Origin: Rhodosorus marinus
Taxonomy: Eukaryota > Rhodophyta > Stylonematophyceae > Stylonematales > Stylonemataceae
Length of the DNA stretch: 64,000 nt
NCBI GenBank assembly: GCA_029953675.1
Contig: JAMWBK010000004.1
Coordinates: 124,001-188,000, forward strand
Direction: 5' to 3'
Shown here: piece after piece, positions 19,108 to 28,808 of the stretch
How the letters are laid out: the number at the start of each line of letters is the position of its first letter
Numbering within the stretch: position 1 is the stretch's first letter
The notes under the pieces: model-generated
Database searches by the model: none
Told to the model about the DNA's origin: nothing
What the model saw: the letters and a program-made list of their open reading frames with translations, nothing else
Program-made: the position numbers and the translations under genes

Positions 19108-19830
19108 AATTGTGGCATAGAAGATGTCGTTATTGACAGTGGGATTACGGATCACGTCTTGGGGAATAAGAGATTCCGCTCGAAGCTGAGAAGGATCGAG
19201 CCGAAGAAGTCCGCGCAGCGGATGGCAGCCAATAACAAGGACAACAACAACCGTTAAACAAACAACGGATGAAGACAGGTGTTAAATGACTTTGGTCTGA
19301 GGGGATCGTGTTAAGGTGTACATCCCAAAGTCAACACACAATGGAGCGGACGCTACGTTACGTCCCGGAGCGGAGGGCCGAACTCATCACTGCTATGAAC
19401 CAATGAACCATACGAGACTGAAGGTATACGGAAGATCGCAAAAGGGTGGTAGCTGGCATGAGCAAATATACCCAGCCAGAATAGATTATTGTTGGACGAC
19501 GAGCTCCTGGATGAGCTAGGCTCAGAAGAGGTGGCAGAAGAAGCGCCAGCAACGGATAAACAATTAGATCCGATGAAATGCAGGCTTGTCGGTCGGACCT
19601 GGAGCAACCAGCGTTTGCGGAATTCCGACGGAGCGTGAAGAACCCATGAGCGCAGAAGAAGCTATGGCGAGTAGTTTTGAACCTGGATGGAGAAAGTCGA
19701 ACGCTCGAAGGAAGGCACGTCTGGTGGTGAAGGAGAATGAGTAAGAAAAGTTGGAAAATACCCTGTATGAGTCGAAGCAAACAATTGTGACTGTGACCGA
19801 TAATGGAACGCTCTGGTCAAAACGAAGATT
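19108..19830 (+). pseudogene. Ty1/copia remnants: protease and RT upstream motif
   Basis: At about 19115-19180 a plus frame reads DVVIDSGITDHVLGN, the copia aspartic protease box (normally DSGATxH). Near 19627-19690 another frame reads EEPMSAEEAMAS, like the ExxSxxEAM block just before copia RT. Frameshifts and stops separate them; no RT core or integrase remains. Confidence 0.45.
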
Positions 19831-20248
19831 ATTGAACTCTTGAGGCCGAAGACGGTCCGGACGTTCTCATCGGGAATGCAAATGAATCACGGGCTGCAAA
19901 GACAACGCGGTTGTAATGGCAAAGTCAACGTCGCTGACTCTCGAGAACTGTTATGTTCGACGCGTTACGGGGATCGACGAGTTTTGAAAATCTTAGGAAC
20001 GTTCCAATATGACACGACTTGATATCTCCAGAATGAGGAATATTGGTGCGAGAGAGAGTAGATTTGGTATGACATCATCAGATGGCTTGTAGTAAATCCC
20101 GAAGTGCGTTCGTCCAGGGGCTGATGTTGGACCTATAATTAGCATGGTTTATGGAAGCATTGCGGCCGCACCGGATTATACCATTATTCTATATTAGTAC
20201 GCGAAGGACTACTTAGCTCACGATTGGACCGGAGTTGTTTCGTACATG
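19831..20248. other. No gene recognised
   Basis: Short broken frames only; probably decayed transposon sequence. Confidence 0.3.
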
Positions 20249-20287
20249 AGTGAGGTAGCGAAAAGAAACTCTTTTCGCTACCTCACT
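20249..20287. repeat. Perfect 17-bp inverted repeat
   Basis: AGTGAGGTAGCGAAAAG (20249-20265) and its complement (20271-20287) are separated by 5 nt. Next follows TTAAACCATTCGTC, like a family A tail. Confidence 0.95.
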
Positions 20288-20316
20288 TAAACTTAAACCA
20301 TTCGTCCAACTTAAAC

Positions 20317-20665
20317 GAATTACCGCACCGGCAATATCAATTGGGTAATAAGCCCGAAAATAAACATAGAAAATACGAGCTGGATTCGAGGATAGTAGGC
20401 CAGATAAACACAGATTCAGGAAAAAACGATTGTTTTATATAAAACAAAAGCGGTGTTTTTGGCGGTAATAAAGGGTAATGTTGAATTACCCTTTGAATTA
20501 CCGCACCGGCAATATCAATTGGGTAATAAGCCCGAAAATAAACATAGAAAATACGAGCTGGATTCGAGGATAGTAGGCCAGATAAACACAGATTCAGGAA
20601 AAAACGATTGTTTTATATAAAACAAAAGCGGTGTTTTTGGCGGTAATAAAGGGTAATGTTGAATT
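20317..20665 (+). repeat. Two identical 171-bp direct repeats
   Basis: Copies at 20317-20487 and 20495-20665, with a 7-bp spacer (ACCCTTT). Each starts GAATTACCGCACCGG and ends GGTAATGTTGAATT. I see no difference between them, so the duplication is recent. They could be terminal repeats of a tiny non-autonomous element or a simple tandem duplication. Confidence 0.9.
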
Positions 20666-20967
20666 CTCATCTACTGTAGCGGAATCGAGGATCTACCCCA
20701 ATCAAACAAATTCATTCAATGAAAAAAAGCTGTGTTCTGCAACGGAATCGACGTTCTGACCCGAACAAACACCTCGGTTTTGCCACCTCAAGAGGGGTTC
20801 TAAATCCATTGCCAATTACGTGATTCTGTGCTGGAATTGAGGGTACAAACCATCGTGGGCCGGCAAGAGTTGTAGGGATTGTGGAAAAAATTAACCAATA
20901 TTGCAGCAATACCAGGCTGATGCTGAGACAGGTTTTGTCGGTGCACTTTTAGCATAGATAGTGGTCT

Positions 20968-22214
20968 GATAAACTGTGGCGCATGAATGCCGCTTTGATC
21001 TTGTCCTGTACTAGTCTCCCCGAAACCGTTCAACCCCGTCTTCCTGACTGGCGAGCTGTATTTGACCGCTCTCGAGGCTCCGCCCCGGGGATTCGTCCTG
21101 CGCCTGAACCTGTTCTCGGGGAGGTTGACCCAGTGGTTGCCGCAGAAGAAGAAGTTCCAGTTGATCCTCCTGATGATTCCCATCGCGCTGGGAGCCGAGC
21201 TCAAGCACGCACGGATGCGCTGCAAAATATCCTTTCTTGGGACTTGCACCGTGCTGCATATGGCCGACTCCTCGCGCAGATGGTCTCATCTTCTCGCGCT
21301 CGCGCCCGCCTACGTAGTCTTGGAGGGGTTATTAGCTCTCAGTGGCTCATGACAGAACCAGCCTTTCCGCCACTCACACTGTCGGATTTCGAAGTGCGTA
21401 GTTCACTGCGCTTATACCTCGGCTTACATCAGCCCCCTTGGCCGTACGATATGGGTTCGTCGTGCCCTCTCTGCTCTCAGACTGAAGACAACGCAGATTT
21501 TGGCGCCCACCTGCTCGCTAGTTGCCCGGTGGTGAAAGGTGCTCGAACCCGCCGCCATACACGGATCTTGAACCTGTTATACTGGGAACTTCGGCCTATA
21601 GTCCGGCAAGCCGGTCTGGAAATCGAACGTGAGAAACCTTTACCCGTCGCGGACTTTCAAAATGATGAACGCCGTGTAGCCGACCTGGTGATCACCTGTG
21701 ACGACAGTCGCCGTACCACATACGTTGATCTTGCTGTTCCTAACCCTCAAGCTAGTCGTTATCTCCCGGCTGCGGGGGAGCGCCGTGGATCTGCCGCCGC
21801 CAGCATGGGACGCCGCAAAGAGATCAAATACGCGGGGGCTTTGTCTTCCCCTGGTGTTCGTGCTTCGGCACTAGCACATCGCTTGGTACCCCTGATCATT
21901 GAGTGCTTTGGGTTCATGGACTCTGTTGGTTCTCGCTGGCTTCGGGAGTTGTTCCGCGACCGTCTTCAATCGTTGTTTACCCGCTTAAGTTTCCTGCTGT
22001 GGCGCATGAATGCCGCTTTGATGTTGGAGGCGCGAGTACTTCGCCGCGCTTAGTCTTTTTTTCCCCTCGGGGTTTTTTTTTTCAGCCTCCGATTAAACCA
22101 TTCGTTCGTCGATGTTGGAGGCGCGAGTTCTTCGCCGCACTTAGTCTTTTTTTCCCTCGGGGTTTTTTCTTTCAGCCTCCGATTAAACCATTCGTTCGTT
22201 CGTTCGATAAACTG
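20968..22214 (+). mobile_element. Nested family A insertion with 9-bp target-site duplication
   Basis: An outer 5'-truncated family A copy (20977-20999 plus 22111-22205) is flanked by the direct repeat GATAAACTG (20968-20976 and 22206-22214; CTG also matches element sequence). Inside it, at GCTTTGAT, sits an inner copy (21000-22110) flanked by GAT. Both keep the CCCTCGGGG and GATTAAACC 3' module. Confidence 0.9.
21004..22053 (+). pseudogene. Family A ORF2, 3' third (truncated copy)
   Basis: It matches ORF2 of the 10-kb copy from the SCTSLPETVQ codons to the stop, about 350 residues, with the C2HC knuckle and the RRVADLVI...YVDLAVP segment. A 9-bp in-frame loss removes three residues near ELFRDR. 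The frame is open, but the RT domain is missing and the element is 5'-truncated. Confidence 0.9.
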
Positions 22215-22291
22215 AAGGAAGGATAGTAGAAGGGGACGTAAGCCTCGAAAAAGAAAGTCAGGAAGCCATTTTAAACGCAATAGAGAAGCGG

Positions 22292-22837
22292 ATGAAGGAT
22301 GCACCCTTCGACCGTTATCATTCGTTTCTCGGATGCTTGATCCCCGTACTAACGTCAACGGACGGTAAAGCAGAAGCGACTCCTAAGCATCTACGAAAGC
22401 AAATGGCTGACTTGGAAACGACTCTGACTATAGCGAAATCAAACTTCAAAGTTCGGGTCGTTGGGAGCGGGCGGGATTTCGCTATGCACGAAGTAACCGT
22501 AAACTTTAAATTGCTAACGTCAAAAGGTAGAAGAAGAATAAAGCTACGAATTCTGGGTACAAGTAAAACCGCCAGTGATATCGAGCTTGTACCGGGGTGT
22601 CGCTCGGCCTTCTTACCTTTGAGAGTCTCGGCAATGAACGGTGTAAAATTGGTGAGATTTCCTTACTTTTATCGCGGCGGTAGGAGTGGTCACTGGTTCT
22701 ATCAAAGTGATCATAGTCACTATGATAAAACCACTCGATGCATCAGGACTGTGAACTGCTCCGGCCTCGCCGCTCAGATCGCAATCAATTTATTTTTAGA
22801 AAATGAGTTCGCACTGTGGAAAATCAATGGAATGTGA
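22292..22837 (+). CDS. Hypothetical protein, 181 aa
   Basis: Open from ATG 22292 with mixed composition and many basic residues in the middle (KGRRRIKLRI). The C-terminus LFLENEFALWKING resembles the end of the degenerate frame at 23.76 kb (LVFLEENGVWKFSI). That suggests a small diverged repeat family. I recognise no domain. A family A element lies 78 bp upstream of the ATG and may have separated it from its original 5' region. Confidence 0.4.
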   Translation: MKDAPFDRYHSFLGCLIPVLTSTDGKAEATPKHLRKQMADLETTLTIAKSNFKVRVVGSGRDFAMHEVTVNFKLLTSKGRRRIKLRILGTSKTASDIELVPGCRSAFLPLRVSAMNGVKLVRFPYFYRGGRSGHWFYQSDHSHYDKTTRCIRTVNCSGLAAQIAINLFLENEFALWKINGM

Positions 22838-22959
22838 ACATTCCATTAGTGGTGGTGGTGGTGGTTTTACTAACAGTAAACAGTAAATCCACAAATGCGA
22901 ACATTCGATTGAAATCAGAGTTAGTCCAAAAATCAATCATCTCCGGACCAGTCATTGCT

Positions 22960-23080
22960 TGCAACACATGATTACTTCTTGGTAATGAGAAGCTCTCTCT
23001 CACAGCATGATTACGTCTCGGCATGAGAAGCTGTCACTATCATGTAATGAATCATGATTACTTCTGAAATGCCGGGCTGT
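22960..23080 (+). repeat. Dispersed CATGATTACTTCT repeats
   Basis: Three spaced copies of CATGATTACKTCT in plus orientation. The reverse complement (AGAAGTAATCATGATTCA) recurs at 27027-27140. Confidence 0.6.
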
Positions 23081-23206
23081 CATGACATTGCTTGGGGGCG
23101 ATAGACTTGGAGTAGAACAATCGCAACAAATGCCGGAACGTAATTGTGTGGTTAGCAGACCATCTATCGGACAAACCCTCTCTGTTTATTTCTATTGCGG
23201 TTGGAA

Positions 23207-23458
23207 AAACTTGTATCGGACCGAGATCCGCAGCAACTACGCTTCTGTTTTTCTAAATGCGGATCAGATAAACTTGTAGCGGAGTGAGATCCGCAGCAAC
23301 TACGCTTCTGTATTTCTAAATGCGGATCCGATAAACTTGTATCGGACTGAGATCCGCAACGAGTACGCTTCTGTACTTCTAAATGCGGATCCGATAAACT
23401 TGTATCGGACTGAGATCCGCAGCAAGTACGCTTCTGTATTTCTAAATGCAGATCCGCT
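23207..23458 (+). repeat. Four 63-bp tandem repeats encoding a 21-aa unit
   Basis: The unit begins ATAAACTTGTATCGGACTGA and ends AAATGCGGATCCG. The unit is 21 codons and stays in one frame (LYRTEIRSNYASVFLNADP) except for one TAT to TAG change at 23277. The repeats precede a degenerate frame ending at 23764. Confidence 0.88.
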
Positions 23459-23486
23459 CCTAAACGTTTACCAGGCCGCTCGATAC

Positions 23487-23764
23487 TTATTTACCGCACG
23501 CAATCGGGCGTTCGTTTGTCGGACGGATATGACAACCCTATGCAAGCGTACAAAAAAATCTTTCCTAATCATGATCCGGAACTACTGAGAGTTGGTTTGG
23601 AAAAGGCGGACTACGTACTAAATTTCTGTCCGCCCACTGTGGACATTCTTTTATCGGACGGAGATGATATCCTTAATTGGGTGTACGAAACACATAATCA
23701 TCATCAGGAAGTACTGAGATTAGTTTTTTTAGAAGAGAACGGAGTCTGGAAGTTTAGTATCTAA
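23487..23764 (+). pseudogene. Degenerate ORF after the 63-bp repeats
   Basis: An open frame with no good start reads LSDGYDNPMQAYKKIFPNHD, then a second LSDGDD... half with similar spacing, ending WKFSI. It looks like two diverged copies of one ~45-residue unit, with a C-terminus like that of the 22.3-kb ORF. Function unknown. Confidence 0.35.
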
Positions 23765-24290
23765 ACTTTTTCGGTCTAAGGTAGTAAAGTCCAGTATAAG
23801 CCAGTCTGCGCAAAAAATTGAATTGCGCTAGAAAGTTATGCAGCGTATAGTAAACGAGAGATTCCTAATGCCGGCTGCCATCAAAACTCTCTAATGAGCA
23901 CTGACTGCTACAGTTAGGAGCGTCAGGCAGTGTGGAGGTGACATTTTTGAACCAATTCATCGACACCCCCTAATTCGTTTGTGTCAAGCACACCGAAATG
24001 AACTAATTTTGCTTTTCAATTGTCACTCACCTCCCCTCAGAAACCCGATGGTGACGGCCAGCAGCGTCAGGCAGTGTGGGAGTCCTCAGGTCATTGCCCC
24101 GGGCGGAACGAGGTATATATCTCCGCCGAGGAATTATATGATTTCCGCGGCTGACATGCGCTTAATTTTTTTTTTGTTTTATCAAATTTGGGACACTACA
24201 GAGCCTTACGAGTGGACCCCATAGTCGCGACCTCGCCAGAATACCCGTTCACCATGTCCACAGTCTTTGCGCGGAAACGTCGTCTGGGGT

Positions 24291-24303
24291 TATAAGTAGA
24301 GCG
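24291..24303 (+). promoter_or_regulatory. TATA box of 24.5-kb secreted repeat gene
   Basis: TATAAGTAGAGCG is identical to 14191-14203. About 250 bp of flank on both sides is alignable with the 14-kb gene. Confidence 0.55.
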
Positions 24304-24471
24304 GCGCAGACTAGATGCTGGGATGGGCTGAATAAGGGATATATGACAAGTCATATATTGCTAGAAGCGGGGATTGTGATAAGCGCTGAGAACTGAGTTT
24401 GGAGAGGAGTGAAAGAGTTTGTAGACCATCGGTAGAAGTTGATTATAACTTGTAGAAAGATCGGATTGAAC

Positions 24472-25029
24472 ATGATGAAATTGAATGCTTTCATTCTGGT
24501 CATCTTACTAGGGTTCACAATGGCGGTTCCATTGGTGCAGAAAGTTCATCTTGCTAAGAGAGTACACGCAGATGTTGAGGTTCCCGCACATCGAGAAGCC
24601 GCGGTTGAGGTTGAGGAGCGGGTAGCCCGGGTTCAGGTTGGGAAGGCCGGTGTTGAGGCTGAAATTGAACAGCCCATAGCACACGTTCAGGTTGAGAAGG
24701 CCAGAGCCGAGTTTGAGGTTCAGGAGGCTGTAGCCCGCCTTGGAGTTGTGGAGGCCGGAGATATGATCTGGGGTGCAGGGGACGCAGACGGCGAGATCGA
24801 GGAGGCCGTAGCCCGCCTTGGAGTTGTGGAGGCCGGAGATATGATCTGGAGTGCAGGGGACGCAGACGGCGAGATCGAGGAGGCCGTAGCCCGCCTTGGA
24901 GTTGTGGAGGCCGGAGATATGATCTGGAGTGCAGGGGACGCAGCCGGCGAGATCGAGGAGGCCGTAGCCCGCCTTGACGAGACCGGACTTCTCATCTGGG
25001 GTGAAGGGGACGCAGCCGGCGAGATCTAG
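24472..25029 (+). CDS. Secreted repeat protein, paralogue of the 14.4-kb gene
   Basis: Encodes 185 residues. The signal peptide MMKLNAFILVILLGFTMA and the following VPLVQKVHLAK are nearly identical to the 14.4-kb protein. The repeat domain is different: about four 26-residue units of the type EEAVARLGVVEAGDMIW (78-bp repeats). The stop at 25027 (TAG where other units have GAG) falls inside a repeat, and repeat coding continues open for about 65 codons beyond it. The protein may therefore be recently shortened. Function unknown; an extracellular structural role is inferred from signal peptide and repeats. Confidence 0.68.
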   Translation: MMKLNAFILVILLGFTMAVPLVQKVHLAKRVHADVEVPAHREAAVEVEERVARVQVGKAGVEAEIEQPIAHVQVEKARAEFEVQEAVARLGVVEAGDMIWGAGDADGEIEEAVARLGVVEAGDMIWSAGDADGEIEEAVARLGVVEAGDMIWSAGDAAGEIEEAVARLDETGLLIWGEGDAAGEI

Positions 25030-25140
25030 GAGGCCGTAGCCCGCCTTGGAGTTGAGGAGGCCGGAGATATCATATGGGGTGAAGGGGACGGAGCCGGCGA
25101 GATCTACGAGGCCGTAGCCCGCCTTGACGAGACCGGACTT
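24720..25140 (+). repeat. 78-bp coding repeats (EAVARL...DMIW)
   Basis: Five to six units of GAGGCCGTAGCCCGCCTTGG-type sequence, some partly deleted, continuing past the stop codon at 25027. Confidence 0.8.
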
Positions 25141-25418
25141 CTCATCTGGGGTTGGAAGGAGCCGGCGTTGAGGTTGCGGAGGCCGGAGCCGCCATTAGAG
25201 TTCCAGTATATAATCCGTTGTAATTATGGATATAACTAGAGTGAATCTGTTAACCGATTATCCTAGGTTGTTCTAGTGATGTCCCGCGAGCTTAAGCTGC
25301 TCGTATACGTAACCTAATAAAATCATATTCTTTGCAAATATTTTTTGAGCGAACAATGGACAGGTGGTTTGACTGGCTTCATTGGCTTGGCTATACTGGG
25401 CTAAAATGGCATAGACTG

Positions 25419-25633
25419 GGCTTTACTAGCATAGCCTGAAGCGCTACGCAAGGCGTGAAAAGGAACTAAGAACTAGGGAGGGAAGCGTGCAAACCCAGGC
25501 GCCGATGGGGCGCCTCGGCAAGCATGCTGCTAGAATATCGCCACAGGGCGGCACTCAAACGCCGTAAAAGCGCCAAGTACTCAGCAGGATGCTCAGCGAA
25601 ACATTTCTACAACCACTCTGAACCCGACTTATT
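25419..25633 (-). mobile_element. Family B 3' end only
   Basis: On the minus strand: WLRKCF-like codons, stop, CCCTAGTTCTTAGTTCC, stem-loop GCGTAGCGCTTCAGGCTATGC and TAGTAAAGCCC. It is truncated to about 215 bp. Confidence 0.85.
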
Positions 25634-25692
25634 CACATGACACTGGCTTTATTAGCATAGCGCTTTAGGCTATGCTAAGCCAGTGTCATGTG
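25634..25692. repeat. Hairpin made from a family B tail
   Basis: Arms CACATGACACTGGCTT (25634-25649) and its complement (25677-25692) enclose TAGCATAGC / GCTATGCTA. The pairing is nearly continuous, with a 4-nt bulge. It contains the TTTATTAGCATAGC tail of family B and its mirror image. Confidence 0.9.
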
Positions 25693-25699
25693 ATTCCCT

Positions 25700-26310
25700 C
25701 GCGGCGGCGTACGATCATCTCCGCACACTGACATCCCTAGTCGGTCTCGAGTCAATCATGGGGTTATGTTAGTCTGGGGTTCAGCGTCGTCTGTCGCCAA
25801 GGACGACTAGGCGAATCCAGAAGCTCGCAGAGGCTCGAAGACTCCGCTACGAAAACAGCAGAAGAACACTGAAGGCCCTCAAGGTATAGTTGGTTCCATG
25901 AGGAGCCGATGCAGCGCCATTCGCCGGCCTTAAGACCAGAGAAATGTGGCACAACCCACCAAGCGCCAGAAGGCACCTGATGAGGATCTCCAGACCGGCT
26001 CCCCCCCTGCGAATATGCAGCAAATGAACAGCTGATCCAACGAGTATAATCCAAGTAGGGTTGTGCAGGAAATAAATAGCCCCCCCGGGCCGGGGAATAT
26101 AGGTTTGCCCACGCCGGTAGAATATAAAAATTTCAAAGCACCGGGAGGTGGAATTAAACCCCCCCCCCCCAAAAAGACCTTGTTTCGCGGGTTTACGCAC
26201 ACACAACCCTGCTGAGACATGAAATACAACCTTGGCGCAGGATTACTCGAGACGCACCGCGTTTGTTCCAAAGAGTTTTCTTGAGGACAACCAGTATTCA
26301 TGCGTCCTTG
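25700..26310. other. No gene recognised
   Basis: Contains an 11-12 nt C run near 26160 and a GC palindrome-like stretch near 26080. Frames on either strand look non-coding. Confidence 0.35.
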
Positions 26311-26311
26311 T

Positions 26312-26625
26312 TTTTCCCATCGAACGAATGGTTTTTCCCATCGGGGTTTTTTCTTCGGTCTCCGATTAAACCAATTCAGTCATACGGCACAGCAAGAAAC
26401 TTAACGTGTAAACAACGAGGAAGAGACGGTCGAACGAATGGTTTAATCGGAGGCTGAAAAAAAAACCCCGAGGGGAAAAAAAGACTAAGCGCGGCGAAGT
26501 ACTCGCGCCTCCAACATCAAAGCGGCATTCATGCGCCACAGCAGGAAACTTAAGCTGGTAAACAACGATTGAAGACGGTCAGGGCGTTCGCGGAACAACT
26601 CCCGAAGAGACGGTCAGGGCGGCCG
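26312..26625 (-). mobile_element. Nested family A fragments, one with ~12-bp TSD
   Basis: A young minus-strand family A 3' end (26432-26603) is flanked by GAAGAGACGGTC on both sides (26420-26431 and 26604-26615; GAAG is also element sequence). It lies inside an older, diverged minus copy. A plus-strand family A tail (CGGGGTTTTTTCTTCGGTCT, GATTAAACC) is at 26342-26372. Confidence 0.8.
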
Positions 26626-27615
26626 GATAGTAATGTAGTTACGCACGGATGGCTTCTGTGCACTACTAAATGTTGGTTGGAAAGAGTGTTCTTGGGAGCG
26701 AAATGGGTTGTAATGTGCGTCCATTAAAAAACGTCCTTTTGCGTCAGGTGAATATCGGACCTGTATTTAGTAATAATAGGCTGGAGTTTCTGTGGAGTCA
26801 GGACGGGACCTGAATAGAAAAGAGAAAATAGGCTTCGTCCGTTAAATGGTCCGCCAACGACCGAATTGCGTCCGATATTTTTCAATGATTTTTTCATCTT
26901 TTTCGTTCCAGTGGTCGTTTGCCGACTCGACTAAGGTTTGATTTTCACCAATATGATATGATTTCCTTTTCAGTGGACTCCGAAAAGTGGGTTTTGCTTG
27001 CTCAACCAATACTATGACAGACTGTCTATTTCAGAAGTAATCATGATTCATTGCATGATAATGGCAGTTCGCCAGTCAAGAAGTAATCATGATTCATGAT
27101 ATACGAGTAAGAGGGCTTGTGCATCTAAGAAGAAATCATAATTCAGTATTTTGACCAGAGATGATTGATTATACGCTAACGTTGATTGAATATCGGACGA
27201 TTTATCGGACCCATTAAGCGGACGTTTTTGGGAATATTTTCAATCAGATACCCAGTAAATGTATACTGATTTTCAATATCCTATCCACTTGGAAATTTAT
27301 AGGACCGTCCGATACCGACGGCCCATGACAACAATACACAACCTAAATTTATACGTTTTTGCGTTATTGTGTCCATTTCAAACTTCATCGGACCGTGCGA
27401 TGAAGGTTTTTTGACGGCCTACGACAGACTAAGTGGATCCTATTTTTGGATACGTTCTAGATGAGACACTGCAGGGGGGTTTTGCGCAGAATGAAGCGTC
27501 GAATAAGGCTATGGAAACGAGGACTAGCTTCTATGCTTAAGTCGGAGTCGCATCTTCTAGTAGAAGGGTGGTTGGAAGTAAAGGGTGGTGGCCTTATTAA
27601 CGTGAAATGAGCTAG
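26626..27615. other. AT-rich region with dispersed short repeats, no gene
   Basis: Contains the AGAAGTAATCATGATTCA repeats at 27027-27140 and several ATCGGAC-containing stretches like those in the 23.2-kb repeats. No coding frame is supported. Confidence 0.4.
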
Positions 27616-27619
27616 CAAG

Positions 27620-28620
27620 CATTCAGTCACTGTGAGAGAGAAGTCCAGGAAAAATCTCTTATTCTGGAGCGGCAACTCGGGAACGGCTCGGGATTGAGAG
27701 ATATTCCTGACAGTGTCGGACATTATCATAAACATTTCTGTCCTTCAATCTCCGAGTATAGCACATTCACTGCAAAGGAGAATTCTACGAGAAATCCCTG
27801 GTTCTAGAGCGCCATCTTAGGGACGGCTCGAGGATGGCAGGAGATTTACGGTAGTTGACATTGGATCTATCACTACTATAGAACTCTCTTTTTCAGTCTC
27901 CAAAACACATTCCTTCACCTTATAGATTATTCTAGGAAAAAAGCAGAGCCGCAGCTTAACGAGTAGCAAACACTGCCCGAATAATATATAGAACAAATGA
28001 ATATATTGTATAAGCCAATAGAAATTGTATAAGTGAAATTTGAAGTAGCCAATAGTTGTTCGACTCGGGGATGGACAGAGATAGCGGAAATTTGGCATTC
28101 AGGCTCACAGTGTTTGCCGGCTGCGGGAGAGCACCGTGGACTTGCCCCTGCCACTTTGAGACTTCGCAAAGAAATGAAATAGGAGGGGGCTTTGCCTGCC
28201 CCAGGAATTTGTGCTTCGACTTAGCTCATCGCCTGGTACCTCAGGTCATTGATTGTTATGGGTTTATGGATTCCATTGGTTCGCGTTGGCTTCGAGAGTA
28301 GTTCCGCGAACGCCCCGACCGTCTCTTCTCGTCTTTTACCCGTCTAAATTAACTTCTGTGGCGTATGAACGCTGCTTTGCTGTTGTAGGGGCGCAATCTT
28401 CGCTGCGCGCGGTCTTCTTTTTCGCTCTGGTGTTTTCTTCAATCTCGGAACACTCATTCAATTGACCGTGTGTCTGACACTACTATAGAATTTTCGTTTT
28501 TTCAGTCTGGGATTGAATGCGCATTTATTCACTATAAAAGAGAATTTTAGGTACAAATCCCTGGTTCTAACGCGGCAGCTTTGGGACGGCTCGGGATGGA
28601 GAATGATTTCTGGTGACTGA
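27620..28620. repeat. Three diverged ~130-bp repeats split by a family A relic
   Basis: Copies near 27620-27745, 27776-27905 and 28470-28620 share GAGAATTCTA.GAGAAATCCC, CTGGTTCTA.AGCGGCA and GGGACGGCTCGGGATGG, plus a CACTACTATAGAA segment. The family A relic at 28105-28445 interrupts the series. Confidence 0.6.
28105..28445 (+). mobile_element. Old diverged family A 3' fragment
   Basis: Alignable with the family A C-terminus (GCCTGGTACCTCAGGTCATT, TGGCTTCGAGAGTAGTTCCG, CTGTGGCGTATGAACGCTGC) at perhaps 75-80% identity with several stops. It is much older than the other copies. Confidence 0.75.
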
Positions 28621-28808
28621 CAGTCGGACCGGTGGTAGAATATGAGAAAACAGATTCCAAAGTCGAATTCTGCTGCTGAGAACTCACGCGAGCCGTCCGC
28701 GTCCATAGCTGATTGTCCGGATTAAGTTTCAAGCTGTCCTGTGCTGTGTCAGATGTTTGACGCAGATACTCAGGATCGTTGGTTGCTTACTACAATGCCA
28801 TCATGATA

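Noticed and set aside
20317-20665. LTR pair of a retrotransposon
   Set aside because: Only 7 bp between repeats, no internal region, no TG..CA ends; kept as direct repeats.
23207-23458. CRISPR-like array
   Set aside because: Repeats are contiguous with no unique spacers, and the genome is eukaryotic.
26150-26175. C-run and nearby GC palindrome as regulatory element
   Set aside because: Simple low-complexity sequence with no gene beside it.
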